From Clostridium culturomicium (GTDB lineage: Bacteria; Bacillota; Clostridia; Clostridiales; Clostridiaceae), in the NCBI RefSeq assembly GCF_000821305.1, contig NZ_CCXK01000015.1, forward strand, positions 250,528 through 314,527: a stretch of DNA of 64,000 nucleotides, written 5' to 3'. A program made the translations under genes and the position numbers. The notes below the pieces were generated by a model. The model had not been told where the DNA came from. It ran no database searches and was given only the letters and a program-made list of their open reading frames with translations. Positions 45,115 to 53,492 of the stretch are shown here, one piece after another (position 1 is the stretch's first letter; the number at the start of each line of letters is the position of its first letter).

Positions 45115-45603
45115 TTAAAATACTTCTTTCTTTATTAATGTTAATACTTTTATGTCCCCACTTTGTTCTATCCAGATATGATATTTATCTATAACGCCAG
45201 TATCCCCCAAGCTACCATCATCTAATATTTGAACATTCGCTTGTGGTGCTTTTACATTGGAGAATGCACTTTTCAAAATTACTTCAGCATCAATTTCATT
45301 TAAAGTTTCTCCGCCTATTACTCCTTGTATAATTATATTTTTTAGATTTTTATTATTATCAAAATTAAGAACTATACTATTACTAGATTTATCAACTTTG
45401 ATTATTTCATCTAAAACCAGTATTGATAAACTTTTCTTAATGCTTTCACAGCTTAATTTATCAGCCTTAATCTTTGAATTTTCCCTAACGCCATTTAAGC
45501 TTGGTATAGCAATTAATGCAAGAATAGCCATTACCGCTAAAACTATTACTAATTCTATTAATGAAAAACCTTTGCTTTTAAATTTATATTTCACTTCTTT
45601 CAT
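45115..45603 (-). CDS. Type IV pilin, third of three
   Basis: The 162-residue prepilin has a 12-residue basic leader ending in glycine, cleaved before FSLIELVIVLAVMAILALIA, with Glu5. The helix continues to PSLNGVRENSKIKADKLSCE, closely related to the other two pilins, while the C-terminal domain has diverged. It is the longest of the trio. It is preceded by 139 bases without a clear promoter and followed by a hairpin. Confidence 0.85.
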   Translation of the reverse strand: MKEVKYKFKSKGFSLIELVIVLAVMAILALIAIPSLNGVRENSKIKADKLSCESIKKSLSILVLDEIIKVDKSSNSIVLNFDNNKNLKNIIIQGVIGGETLNEIDAEVILKSAFSNVKAPQANVQILDDGSLGDTGVIDKYHIWIEQSGDIKVLTLIKKEVF

Positions 45604-45742
45604 AAATCACCTTAACTCTTGTTTTGTTATTCATTATTAATCATATTTACATTTCTTATATCTCTTAAAATAATGCTTATGCTTACAATTGTAACCGCCT
45701 ATAACTATTAAAATTTTATTTTGAACTTTACTATAATTGATG

Positions 45743-46192
45743 TTAATCTTGATTTATCTCAGACTTAAATGTATCAACTGCTATATTCCCATCAGAATCT
45801 ATATAAATATGATATGAGGTCGCTTTTTCATTTTCTTCTTTAATAAATGCAGTAGACTTTCCTTGTGGTCTTTTAACTTCTATAAATTGATCTAATAGAT
45901 AATTTTGAACATCATCTGATACCCCTTCAGTACATTGAAAATATAACTTATCATCTTCTTTATAATGCATATCAATAACAGCATTTCTAGGCAATTCAAT
46001 TTCAGTCTCTGCCACTAATAATATCCTATTTATAACTTCCATACTCTGCTTATCAGCTTTATTTCTTGAACTATCTCTTACTGCTGTAAAATCAGGTATA
46101 GCTATCAAAGTAATAATTGCCATTACAGCCAGTACAATTATTAGTTCAATTAAGCTAAAACCATTTTTACCTAATCTTTTATTTTTTCTCAT
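45743..46192 (-). CDS. Type IV pilin, second of three
   Basis: The 149-residue prepilin has an 11-residue leader (MRKNKRLGKNG) and the mature start FSLIELIIVLAVMAIITLIA. The N-terminal helix is nearly identical to the first pilin (PDFTAVRDSSRNKADKQS), the C-terminal domain differs and contains one cysteine. GGGAG eight bases before the ATG. A 537-base gap with a striking box array separates it from the first pilin gene, so it may have separate regulation. Confidence 0.87.
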   Translation of the reverse strand: MRKNKRLGKNGFSLIELIIVLAVMAIITLIAIPDFTAVRDSSRNKADKQSMEVINRILLVAETEIELPRNAVIDMHYKEDDKLYFQCTEGVSDDVQNYLLDQFIEVKRPQGKSTAFIKEENEKATSYHIYIDSDGNIAVDTFKSEINQD

Positions 46193-46291
46193 GTTAAGTC
46201 TCCCATTGATTATTATTTCTAAATGTATATTTAGTGACCTTATAATATTTAAACACCCTAATAGGTATATTAAATTACTAAAATTCTTGTG

Positions 46292-46580
46292 TGTGGCAAA
46301 CTCTGTGGAAAAGCACTAATTTCACATATATTTATAAAATATAGTAGCTTACATCCTTTTATCTACTGCCTACCACTTTTGTATAACTTAATGTGATTTT
46401 AAGGAAACATCCTCCACAAATATCCTTAACCCATTGTATTTACTAGCTTTACACCTGTGGCAAACTTTGTGGAAAACTCTGTGGCAAACTTCTATAACAA
46501 TGCTTTGCCACAAATTTAAAATCATCTTCTAATTTATAAATATTACTTTGCCACATTTTTTCGTAAAGTTGTGGCAAAGT
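46292..46580. repeat. Array of TGTGGCAAA boxes between pilin genes
   Basis: Six exact copies of TGTGGCAAA lie within 290 bases: 46292, 46456, 46480 and 46570 on plus, 46504 and 46547 on minus. TGTGGAAAA variants at 46304 and 46468 alternate with them at exactly 12-base spacing, making tandem 12-mers (TGTGGCAAACTT, TGTGGAAAACTC). Two pairs form hairpins: 46480-46488 with 46504-46512, and 46545-46555 with 46570-46580. No reading frame is present. It could be a cluster of protein-binding sites or RNA hairpins shaping expression of the second pilin. Confidence 0.75.
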
Positions 46581-46604
46581 ATTTCCCAACTAAATTTCAA
46601 TAAA

Positions 46605-46680
46605 TTAAGAACCCCAAAGGCACTAACGTGGGAAAACTTAGGCTAGTCCCTAACATTTTGTGCCCTTGGGGCTTTACTTT
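46605..46680 (-). terminator. Structured hairpin downstream of the first pilin gene
   Basis: CCCCAAGGGCAC and GTGCCTTTGGGG (46613-46624 with 46660-46671) form a 12 bp stem, perfect with a G-U pair only in the minus-strand RNA. The 35-base interior contains a second small stem (TTAGG with CCTAA). The tail is only modestly T-rich. It starts about 60 bases after the stop and probably terminates or stabilises the pilin message. Confidence 0.6.
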
Positions 46681-46729
46681 TACATTTTTTCACATCAATA
46701 GAGATGCTACTTAGATCTACTGCTAGAAG

Positions 46730-47176
46730 TTAATTAGTAGATACTGTTACATCACCTGTATCTGAAATTACAATAGTATATCCTACTAAAGCATTAGTAG
46801 TTGTTGTTTCCTCATCGCCAGCCGTTGTTACTGATTTTTTATTTGCTTGTGGCTTTTTTACTTCTGCTAAAGCAGTCGTAAGTTTATCTTCACCTGTAAT
46901 ATCTGCATTCTCTGCTACAGTTGCTTTTTCTGGAGTTCCTGTGAAAGTTACAGCAAGTGTACCTTTACCTTTTAATGTATCATCCGCTGTTAACATTAAA
47001 ACAGTTCGCTTAATGGTTTCACAACTTTGCTTATCTGCTTTTAATTTAGAATTATCTCTAACAGCTGTAAAATTAGGTATAGCTATTAACGCTATAATAG
47101 CCATTACTGCAAGTACAATAATAAGTTCGATTAATGAAAATCCTTTTTTCTTTTTTTGATTTGCTCTTTTAATCAT
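46730..47176 (-). CDS. Type IV pilin, first of three (probable major pilin)
   Basis: The 148-residue prepilin has a basic leader MIKRANQKKKKG and mature start FSLIELIIVLAVMAIIALIA with Glu5. The C-terminal domain is rich in threonine, alanine and valine with little cysteine, typical of a surface-exposed repeat subunit. It lies directly after pilC and is followed by a strong hairpin, a layout expected for the most abundant subunit. Calling it the major pilin is inferred from order and hairpin, not proven. Confidence 0.88.
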   Translation of the reverse strand: MIKRANQKKKKGFSLIELIIVLAVMAIIALIAIPNFTAVRDNSKLKADKQSCETIKRTVLMLTADDTLKGKGTLAVTFTGTPEKATVAENADITGEDKLTTALAEVKKPQANKKSVTTAGDEETTTTNALVGYTIVISDTGDVTVSTN

Positions 47177-47255
47177 TTTAAAAGACCCCCTATGTATTCT
47201 AATTTTTTTATTTATCCTAAACGGTTTCCCGTAAAGACCTTTGTTAATTGAATTC

Positions 47256-48461
47256 CTACATCATTGTTTCATACATTCCAAACATTGGTGATAGTATTGC
47301 AATTACTAAGAATCCTACAATTACTCCCATGATTACAATCATGATTGGTTCTAGGATTGCTGTGAAGTTTGCGATGGCTCTTTCCAACTCTTCGTCGTAG
47401 AAGTTGGCTGTTTTTTCTAGGATTCCATCCATGTCTCCTGATTCCTCACCAATTTTTATCATTGACGCAAGCATTGGTGGAAATATATCAGCTTCTCTTA
47501 TGGTTTCTGATAAGGATTCACCAATGAGCATTTTTTCTTTAACAGTTTTCAGCTTTGATTGCGCAAAGTTGTTTCCAACTACTCCAGAGATGATGTCTAG
47601 TGAGCTGGTTAAGGATAATCCTGCTCCAAGGACCGTTGATAGTCCTCTTGCAAATCTTGATACTACTGTTTTTCCATTTAAGTCTTTAAAGGGTGAGTAT
47701 TTTAACTGGAAGATGCTATACATGTAAATTCCTGTGTCAACTCTAGTTATGTAGTATCTTAAGGCTATAACTGCTATTGCTGTTACTCCAAAGATTGCAA
47801 AGAAGTTATTCTTTAGGAATTCTGATAACACAAGAATAGCTTGTGTTACAGCTGGTAAAGCTGATTCAGATGATTCAAACATATCAACGAACATTGGCAT
47901 TAAGTAAATTAATATGAAACTTACTATCGCCACCGTTACAACTCCTAGAATTATTGGATAAATCATGGCATTTTTAATTTTTCCATTCATCTTTGTTTGG
48001 TTTTCATAATAAACTGCCATTCTATTCATTATTGAATCTAAGGTTCCACTACTTTCTCCAACTTGAACCATGCTGATTAAAAGCTTTGGAAATTCATCCT
48101 CATATTTTGCCATGGCTGTTGAAAGCTCTTCACCTTTTCTTATATCTTCATTAACCTTTGTTAGGATATTTTTTAATTTCTTGTTTGGAATCTGATCTGC
48201 TAAAATTCCAATGGAATAAGTTATCGAAACTCCAGCTTCAAGCATGGTTGCAAGCTGTCTACAAAAGATTGATATATCCTTTGTGTTTATTTTCTTACTT
48301 CCAAGGACAATATCCTTACTTCCTGTTACTTCTTCTATTGCAAGTGGTGAATATCCATTAGCAGTTATAACTCCTAGTACTTCATCTCTTGTTTTAGCTT
48401 TATGGATTCCTTTAATAATTTCACCCTTAGGGTTTATGGCTTTATACCTAAACTCTGCCAT
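47256..48461 (-). CDS. pilC: Type IV pilus inner-membrane platform protein PilC
   Basis: PilC (GspF family) is the membrane protein turned by the pilus motor. The 401 residues contain two T2SF domains; family stretches are FCRQLATMLEAGVSI, VQVGESSGTLDSIMNRMA and IKIGEESGDMDGILEKTA. Three membrane segments are visible (about 165-190, 215-235 and 375-395). It follows pilB by 16 bases. Its length is typical for PilC and Gram-positive homologues. Confidence 0.95.
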   Translation of the reverse strand: MAEFRYKAINPKGEIIKGIHKAKTRDEVLGVITANGYSPLAIEEVTGSKDIVLGSKKINTKDISIFCRQLATMLEAGVSITYSIGILADQIPNKKLKNILTKVNEDIRKGEELSTAMAKYEDEFPKLLISMVQVGESSGTLDSIMNRMAVYYENQTKMNGKIKNAMIYPIILGVVTVAIVSFILIYLMPMFVDMFESSESALPAVTQAILVLSEFLKNNFFAIFGVTAIAVIALRYYITRVDTGIYMYSIFQLKYSPFKDLNGKTVVSRFARGLSTVLGAGLSLTSSLDIISGVVGNNFAQSKLKTVKEKMLIGESLSETIREADIFPPMLASMIKIGEESGDMDGILEKTANFYDEELERAIANFTAILEPIMIVIMGVIVGFLVIAILSPMFGMYETMM

Positions 48462-48477
48462 AGGCTATCCTCCCCCT

Positions 48478-50166
48478 TTATAAGTTATCTGCGAAGATTA
48501 TCTTCATCATTTCCTCTATAGTAGTTTGTCCACTTAAAACTAACTCTTTAGCACTCATGGCTAAAGTCTTCATACCTTTTTTAATTGCTAAGTCCTTTAC
48601 CTCATCAGAGTTACTGGTTTTTAAAATTAAATCCTTTAAATCTCTATCGATGTTCATTATTTCATAAACACCCATTCTTCCAGCATAACCTGTATGATTA
48701 CATGCTGCACAGCCTTTTCCTTTATAGTGAACTGCTTCTTCATTTTCACTTACTCCAAGGAGCCTTCTTTCAGCAACATCTGCTGGAATAGCTTCCTTAC
48801 AGTGTGGACAAATTCTTCTCACAAGTCTTTGAGCTATAACACCCTTTAAAGCTGTTGCAACCATGAATGGCTCTACACCCATATCCACAAGTCTCATTAC
48901 TGATGACGGTGCATCATTAGTGTGCAGCGTGCTTAAAACTAAGTGACCAGTGATAGCGGCTCTGATTCCTATTTCAGCAGTTTCACTATCTCTCATCTCT
49001 CCTATCATTACTATGTCAGGGTCTTGTCTTAATATTGAACGAAGACCACTGGCAAAGGTTAGTCCTACTTTGCTGTTTACGTTAATTTGATTTATTCCTT
49101 CTAAGGAATACTCAACTGGATCCTCAACAGTTACAATGTTCTTTTCATTATCATTTAGTTCACTTAAAACTGTATAAAGAGTTGTGGATTTACCACTTCC
49201 CGTTGGACCTGTTACAAGAATAATTCCATGAGGTGCTGAAATAATATCATCCAGCTTTCCTAAATCCTCTTTACTCATTCCCAGTCTTTCTCTGCCAACC
49301 TTATAGTTACTTCTATCAAGTATTCTTATAACTACCTTTTCACCAGTTATAAGTGGAAGTATAGATACACGCATGTCCACATTTTTATTGTTTATGTTAG
49401 TAACAATTCTTCCATCTTGTGGCACTCTTCTCTCAGCTATATTAAGGTCTGCAAGAATCTTAATTCTAGTAACAATTCCCGATAAAACATCTATACTTAA
49501 GGTTGAAATTTCATTTAATACTCCATCAACTCTGAAGCGAACTCTTATAAACTTTTCATAAGGCTCAATGTGAATATCTGAAGCTCTTTGCTCAACTGCA
49601 TTTTTAAGAAGTGAATCTACTAATTTTACAGTTGGAGCGTTTTTAACATCGTCCATCTTATCAATATCATCAGCCTTGATACTTGTAACTGCTACAGTCT
49701 TATTAATCTCATTTATAGCATTTTCAACACTTCTTCCAGAGTAATATCTGTCAGTTGCATTTCTTATTTCATCACTTGTAGCTATATAAGCTTTTACTCT
49801 TCTGCCTGTATTAATCTCAACATCATCTATAGCAAAGATATTTAATGGATCTGAAACTGCAACTTTAATAAGTCCGTCCTCTACATAGAAAGGAAATATA
49901 TCATACTTTTTGCATAGAGTTTCACTTACCAAACTAACTGCTCTAGTATCTATATCAATGGCACTTAAGGTAACCATATCAATTCCAAGCTGTTCTTTAA
50001 GAACCTCTATAATTTCTATTTCAGATAATATACCCTCATCTACTATAAGCTGACCAAGCTTTTTCTTTTTCACCTTTTGCATTTCTAAAACTTCATTTAA
50101 CTGAGTCCTAGTTATTTTATTAGCTTTAACTAACAAATCACCTAATCTAACGTTATTTCTAGCCAT
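48478..50166 (-). CDS. pilB: Type IV pilus extension ATPase PilB
   Basis: PilB powers pilus extension. The 562 residues have an N-terminal MshEN/GSPII_E domain (about 1-150; in relatives such as Vibrio MshE this binds c-di-GMP), then the secretion ATPase core with Walker A GPTGSGKSTTLY, the aspartate box and DIVMIGEMRDSETAEIGI, the histidine box TGHLVLSTLHTND, and a tetracysteine zinc site (CPHC and CAAC). It follows pilD by about 35 bases. No retraction ATPase (pilT) gene lies in this window. Confidence 0.95.
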   Translation of the reverse strand: MARNNVRLGDLLVKANKITRTQLNEVLEMQKVKKKKLGQLIVDEGILSEIEIIEVLKEQLGIDMVTLSAIDIDTRAVSLVSETLCKKYDIFPFYVEDGLIKVAVSDPLNIFAIDDVEINTGRRVKAYIATSDEIRNATDRYYSGRSVENAINEINKTVAVTSIKADDIDKMDDVKNAPTVKLVDSLLKNAVEQRASDIHIEPYEKFIRVRFRVDGVLNEISTLSIDVLSGIVTRIKILADLNIAERRVPQDGRIVTNINNKNVDMRVSILPLITGEKVVIRILDRSNYKVGRERLGMSKEDLGKLDDIISAPHGIILVTGPTGSGKSTTLYTVLSELNDNEKNIVTVEDPVEYSLEGINQINVNSKVGLTFASGLRSILRQDPDIVMIGEMRDSETAEIGIRAAITGHLVLSTLHTNDAPSSVMRLVDMGVEPFMVATALKGVIAQRLVRRICPHCKEAIPADVAERRLLGVSENEEAVHYKGKGCAACNHTGYAGRMGVYEIMNIDRDLKDLILKTSNSDEVKDLAIKKGMKTLAMSAKELVLSGQTTIEEMMKIIFADNL

Positions 50167-50202
50167 TTTCTTCCCCCCATTTCCGTTTATTTTTCTATTT
50201 AT

Positions 50203-50949
50203 TTAACCTAATCCTGTTAATTTCAATATCAGTGTTTCTCCCATTAATAAAGCTACATAAGCTCCTATTGCTAAGCTTGGTCCTAACGGCATATAATCAG
50301 TTTTTGACTTTTTCTTCATAAGAATCAATGTAATCCCTATAGCTCCTCCTATAATAAAAGATATAAGAATAAAATATATTTCAAGCTTCCATCCAAGGAA
50401 CACTCCACACAGTACCGCAATTTCAATGTCTCCTGCTCCAAAGCCTCCTGTTAAAATATATATTCCTCCAATTATAAAAAGCCCTATGAGCGCTGCTACA
50501 ACATAATTAATTAAACTTCCTGAATATATGATTCTTTCCAATATTGCGAATATTATTCCCGCAGCAATCCCTGGATACACAACACAGGAATAAACATCCG
50601 TTGTATCATAATCAATAAGAGCAATAACTATCAAAAATAAAGTTAAAACCCCATATTTAAAGAATTCAAAGGTCAGTCCATATCTAAGATATATTCCAAA
50701 CCAAAGCAGTCCGGTTAACACCTCAACCCCAGGATATCTCAATGAAATCTTCTGCCCACAGTATCTGCATTTTCCCTTAAGGAATACGTAACTTAATACT
50801 GGCACTAGATCTAACCATCCAAGTCTATGATTACAACTTCCACAATGTGAAGGTGGTAAAACTATAGACTCCTCATTAGGTATTCTGTATATGCAAACGT
50901 TTAAAAAACTCCCTATTACTATACCGTATATAAATATTATTAAACTCAT
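50203..50949 (-). CDS. pilD: Prepilin peptidase PilD
   Basis: PilD cleaves prepilin leaders after the glycine and methylates the new N-terminus. The 248-residue polytopic membrane protein has the cytoplasmic zinc loop (CGSC and CRYC) used by the methyltransferase part, and the two active-site aspartates in ALIDYDTT and GGFGAGDIE. It opens the pilus operon after the c-di-GMP-II riboswitch. Length and hydropathy (about eight segments) are typical. Confidence 0.95.
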   Translation of the reverse strand: MSLIIFIYGIVIGSFLNVCIYRIPNEESIVLPPSHCGSCNHRLGWLDLVPVLSYVFLKGKCRYCGQKISLRYPGVEVLTGLLWFGIYLRYGLTFEFFKYGVLTLFLIVIALIDYDTTDVYSCVVYPGIAAGIIFAILERIIYSGSLINYVVAALIGLFIIGGIYILTGGFGAGDIEIAVLCGVFLGWKLEIYFILISFIIGGAIGITLILMKKKSKTDYMPLGPSLAIGAYVALLMGETLILKLTGLG

Positions 50950-51000
50950 ATCTATTCCTTTATTTATAATTTATTCAAAAAAATGTATGTATATTGATAT

Positions 51001-51029
51001 AAAAAATGACTAAATTCTAGAATTTAGTC
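51001..51029 (-). terminator. Terminator controlled by the c-di-GMP-II riboswitch
   Basis: GACTAAATTC and GAATTTAGTC (51008-51017 with 51020-51029) form a 10 bp stem followed on the minus strand by ATTTTTTATA. The 5' half of the stem includes the bases that would form the 3' strand of the aptamer P1, so the two structures exclude each other. Confidence 0.88.
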
Positions 51030-51101
51030 GGTTGTACCATTAACTCCAAAACTCCAAGGTACCCAAATACTGGAGGTTTCTTCATAGTTTCTTTAATTCT
51101 T
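51019..51101 (-). promoter_or_regulatory. c-di-GMP-II riboswitch upstream of the type IV pilus operon
   Basis: The minus-strand sequence runs AAAGAAACTATGAAGAAAC, CCTCCAGTATTTGGGTACC, TTGGAGTTTTGGAGTTAATG, GTACAACCGAC. The blocks GGGTACCTTG and GAGTTAATGGTACAACCGAC match the class II consensus (GGGCACUUG and GAGUUAGUAGUGCAACCGACC), including the pseudoknot GTACC/GGTAC. P1 pairs AGAATT at the 5' side with AATTCT in the terminator stem. Ligand binding should therefore block the terminator and turn the pilus genes on, as known for the Clostridioides difficile pilA1 riboswitch. Confidence 0.9.
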
Positions 51102-51179
51102 ACAAAATTTTTTTGTATTTGCTTTTAACTTTATATAACCTATATAATTACATAATTAAATATACCATGTTTTGGGTGA

Positions 51180-51236
51180 TTTTTCTATATTTTTTTCACT
51201 ATTTTTCTATATTTTTTATTATTTTTCATCCTTTTT
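51180..51236. promoter_or_regulatory. Phased A/T-tracts (predicted curved DNA) upstream of the pilus operon
   Basis: Six T-runs of five to seven bases on the plus strand have centres near 51182, 51193, 51204, 51214, 51224 and 51234, about 10-11 bp apart, i.e. in phase with the helix. Such arrays bend DNA and often raise promoter activity. They lie about 80-135 bases before the riboswitch, next to where the pilus promoter must be. No convincing -35/-10 pair could be fixed there. Confidence 0.7.
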
Positions 51237-51425
51237 ATTCCACATGTTTCTCTTAACCTTATTTATTCCTACATGTTTGTTTATTTCTACAATACAAATA
51301 TAAACGTATACTTATCTTACTCTTTCCAACTTACTTGCAATACAATTCTAACTTTATAAAAATACTATAAATTTGAATACATCCTCGAAGATAATAAAAC
51401 GCTAAAAACATAACTTCCATTAAAT

Positions 51426-51457
51426 AAAAAAGGTTTAAAAGCAAAGCTTTTAAACCT
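51426..51457 (-). terminator. Intrinsic terminator after groESL
   Basis: A 12 bp stem (51431-51442 with 51446-51457) with loop AAA or TTT is followed on the minus strand by TTTTTTATTT. Confidence 0.9.
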
Positions 51458-51521
51458 CTTTCATTCAAAGGAATTTCAAAGAAACTTCCTCGTAAATTCT
51501 AAGTTTTTAATTCTTAATTTA

Positions 51522-53150
51522 TTAGTACATTCCGTCCATTCCCATTCCTGGAGCTCCTGCCATTGGCGCTGGATTCTTTTCTGGAATGTCTACTACTGCG
51601 GCTTCTGTTGTAAGGAATGTTGAAGCTACAGAAGCTGCATTTTGAAGAGCACTTCTTGTAACCTTAGTTGGGTCAACGATACCAACTTTAATCATATCAA
51701 CATATTTATCTCTTAGAGCATCATATCCAATTTCAACACCAGAAGTTCTTACCTTTTCAACTACTACTGAAGCTTCTTCTCCAGCATTTGTAACTATTTG
51801 TCTTAGTGGCTCTTCAAGAGCTCTTCTTATGATATTTATACCAACTTGAATCTCTGGAACGTCAGAAGTTAACTCTGCAACTGCTGGGATAGCATTAATG
51901 TATGCAGTTCCACCTCCTGCAACGATTCCTTCTTCAACTGCAGCTTTTGTTGCAGCAAGAGCATCTTCTATTCTTAACTTTCTCTCTTTAAGTTCTGTTT
52001 CTGTAGCAGCTCCAACTTTGATAACTGCAACTCCACCAGCAAGCTTAGCAAGTCTTTCATTTAATTTTTCTCTATCAAAATCAGAAGTTGTATCTTCCAT
52101 TTGTTTTTTAATTTGATTTACTCTTGAAGCAATGTCTTCTTTGTAACCTTTACCGTTTACGATAACAGTAACGTCTTTGGAAACCTTAACGCTATCACAT
52201 CTTCCAAGCATTTCTATAGTAGCATCCTTAATGTCATAGCCTAATTCTTCAGATATTACAGTACCACCTGTTAAAACAGCGATGTCTTGTAACATTTCTT
52301 TTCTTCTGTCTCCAAAACCTGGAGCTTTAACAGCAACACAAGTGAAGGTTCCTCTTAACTTGTTAACTACTAGTGTAGCTATAGCTTCACCTTCAACATC
52401 TTCAGCTATTATTAATAACTTCTTACCTTGTTGAACGATTTGCTCTAATATTGGAAGTAACTCTTGGATGTTAGTTACTTTCTTATCTGTAATTAAAATG
52501 TATGGGTTTTCTAAAACAGCTTCCATCTTATCTGTGTCAGTTACCATGTAGGCACTTAAGTATCCTCTGTCGAACTGCATTCCTTCAACAACTTCAAGTT
52601 CAGTTCCCATAGTTTTTGATTCTTCAACAGTGATAACCCCTTCGTTACCAACCTTCTCCATAGCTGTTGCAATTAATGCACCAATTTCTTCGTCTGCTGC
52701 AGAAATAGCTGCAACTCTAGCGATATCTTCTTTTCCATCAACTTCTTTAGAGCATTTCTTTATTTCTTCTACTGCTTTATCTACAGCTACTCTGATACCA
52801 TTTCTTATTAACATTGGATTTGAACCCGCTGTAACGTTCTTAAGTCCTTCTCTTATTATTGCTTGAGCAAGAACTGTTGCAGTTGTAGTTCCATCTCCTG
52901 CTACGTCATTAGTTTTGTTTGCAACTTCTTTAACAAGCTGAGCTCCCATGTTTTCATAAGCATCCTCAAGCTCTATTTCTCTTGCTATAGTAACACCATC
53001 ATTTGTTATTAATGGTGATCCAAATTTTTTATCTAATACTACATTTCTTCCTTTTGGTCCTAAAGTAACTTTTACTGTATCAGCAAGAACGTCTACACCT
53101 CTTTGCATAGCTCTTCTTGATTCTTCACCGAATAATATTTTCTTAGCCAT
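51522..53150 (-). CDS. groEL: Chaperonin GroEL (HSP60)
   Basis: GroEL forms the double-ring chaperonin that folds proteins with ATP and GroES. The 542 residues show the nucleotide site VTLGPKGRNVVLD and DGTTTATVLAQAI, the catalytic region, and a C-terminal AGGGTAYIN. The C-terminal tail is methionine- and glycine-rich (APGMGMDGMY). It follows groES by 15 bases under one promoter and one CIRCE operator and ends at a strong terminator. Confidence 0.98.
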   Translation of the reverse strand: MAKKILFGEESRRAMQRGVDVLADTVKVTLGPKGRNVVLDKKFGSPLITNDGVTIAREIELEDAYENMGAQLVKEVANKTNDVAGDGTTTATVLAQAIIREGLKNVTAGSNPMLIRNGIRVAVDKAVEEIKKCSKEVDGKEDIARVAAISAADEEIGALIATAMEKVGNEGVITVEESKTMGTELEVVEGMQFDRGYLSAYMVTDTDKMEAVLENPYILITDKKVTNIQELLPILEQIVQQGKKLLIIAEDVEGEAIATLVVNKLRGTFTCVAVKAPGFGDRRKEMLQDIAVLTGGTVISEELGYDIKDATIEMLGRCDSVKVSKDVTVIVNGKGYKEDIASRVNQIKKQMEDTTSDFDREKLNERLAKLAGGVAVIKVGAATETELKERKLRIEDALAATKAAVEEGIVAGGGTAYINAIPAVAELTSDVPEIQVGINIIRRALEEPLRQIVTNAGEEASVVVEKVRTSGVEIGYDALRDKYVDMIKVGIVDPTKVTRSALQNAASVASTFLTTEAAVVDIPEKNPAPMAGAPGMGMDGMY

Positions 53151-53165
53151 AAATGTCTACCTCCC

Positions 53166-53438
53166 TTATTCTATAACAGCAAGTATTTCATCTTGCTTTA
53201 AAATCATATATTCTTGTCCGTCAACCTTAACTTCAGTTCCTGCAAATTTAGAGAATATTATCTTGTCTCCAACTTGAACTTCCATTTTAACCTCTGCTGT
53301 TCCTGGACCTGCAGCAATAACTACAGCCTCTTGTGGTTTTTCTTTTGATGTTCCAGCTAGAACTATTCCACCTCTAGTTACCTCTTCTGTTTCTACTCTT
53401 TTAATAACAACTCTGTCACCAAGTGGTCTAATGCTCAT
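53166..53438 (-). CDS. groES: Co-chaperonin GroES (HSP10)
   Basis: GroES is the seven-membered lid of GroEL. The 90 residues include the start IRPLGDRVVIKR, the mobile loop around EEVTRGGIVLAGTSKEKPQE that contacts GroEL, and the roof residue region GDKIIFSKFAGTEVK. It is first in groES-groEL and its AGGAGG lies eight bases before the ATG. Confidence 0.98.
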   Translation of the reverse strand: MSIRPLGDRVVIKRVETEEVTRGGIVLAGTSKEKPQEAVVIAAGPGTAEVKMEVQVGDKIIFSKFAGTEVKVDGQEYMILKQDEILAVIE

Positions 53439-53492
53439 ATAAAACCCTCCTAAATTTAATGTAATATATATTTTTTCTTATCTTACATCTTG

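Noticed and set aside
46292..46580. CRISPR-like array
   Set aside because: The repeated unit is only nine bases, occurs in both orientations and has irregular spacing, and no cas genes are nearby.
46605..46680. A second c-di-GMP or other ligand riboswitch
   Set aside because: The structure lacks the conserved blocks of c-di-GMP-I or -II or other classes I know, and it lies after, not before, a gene.
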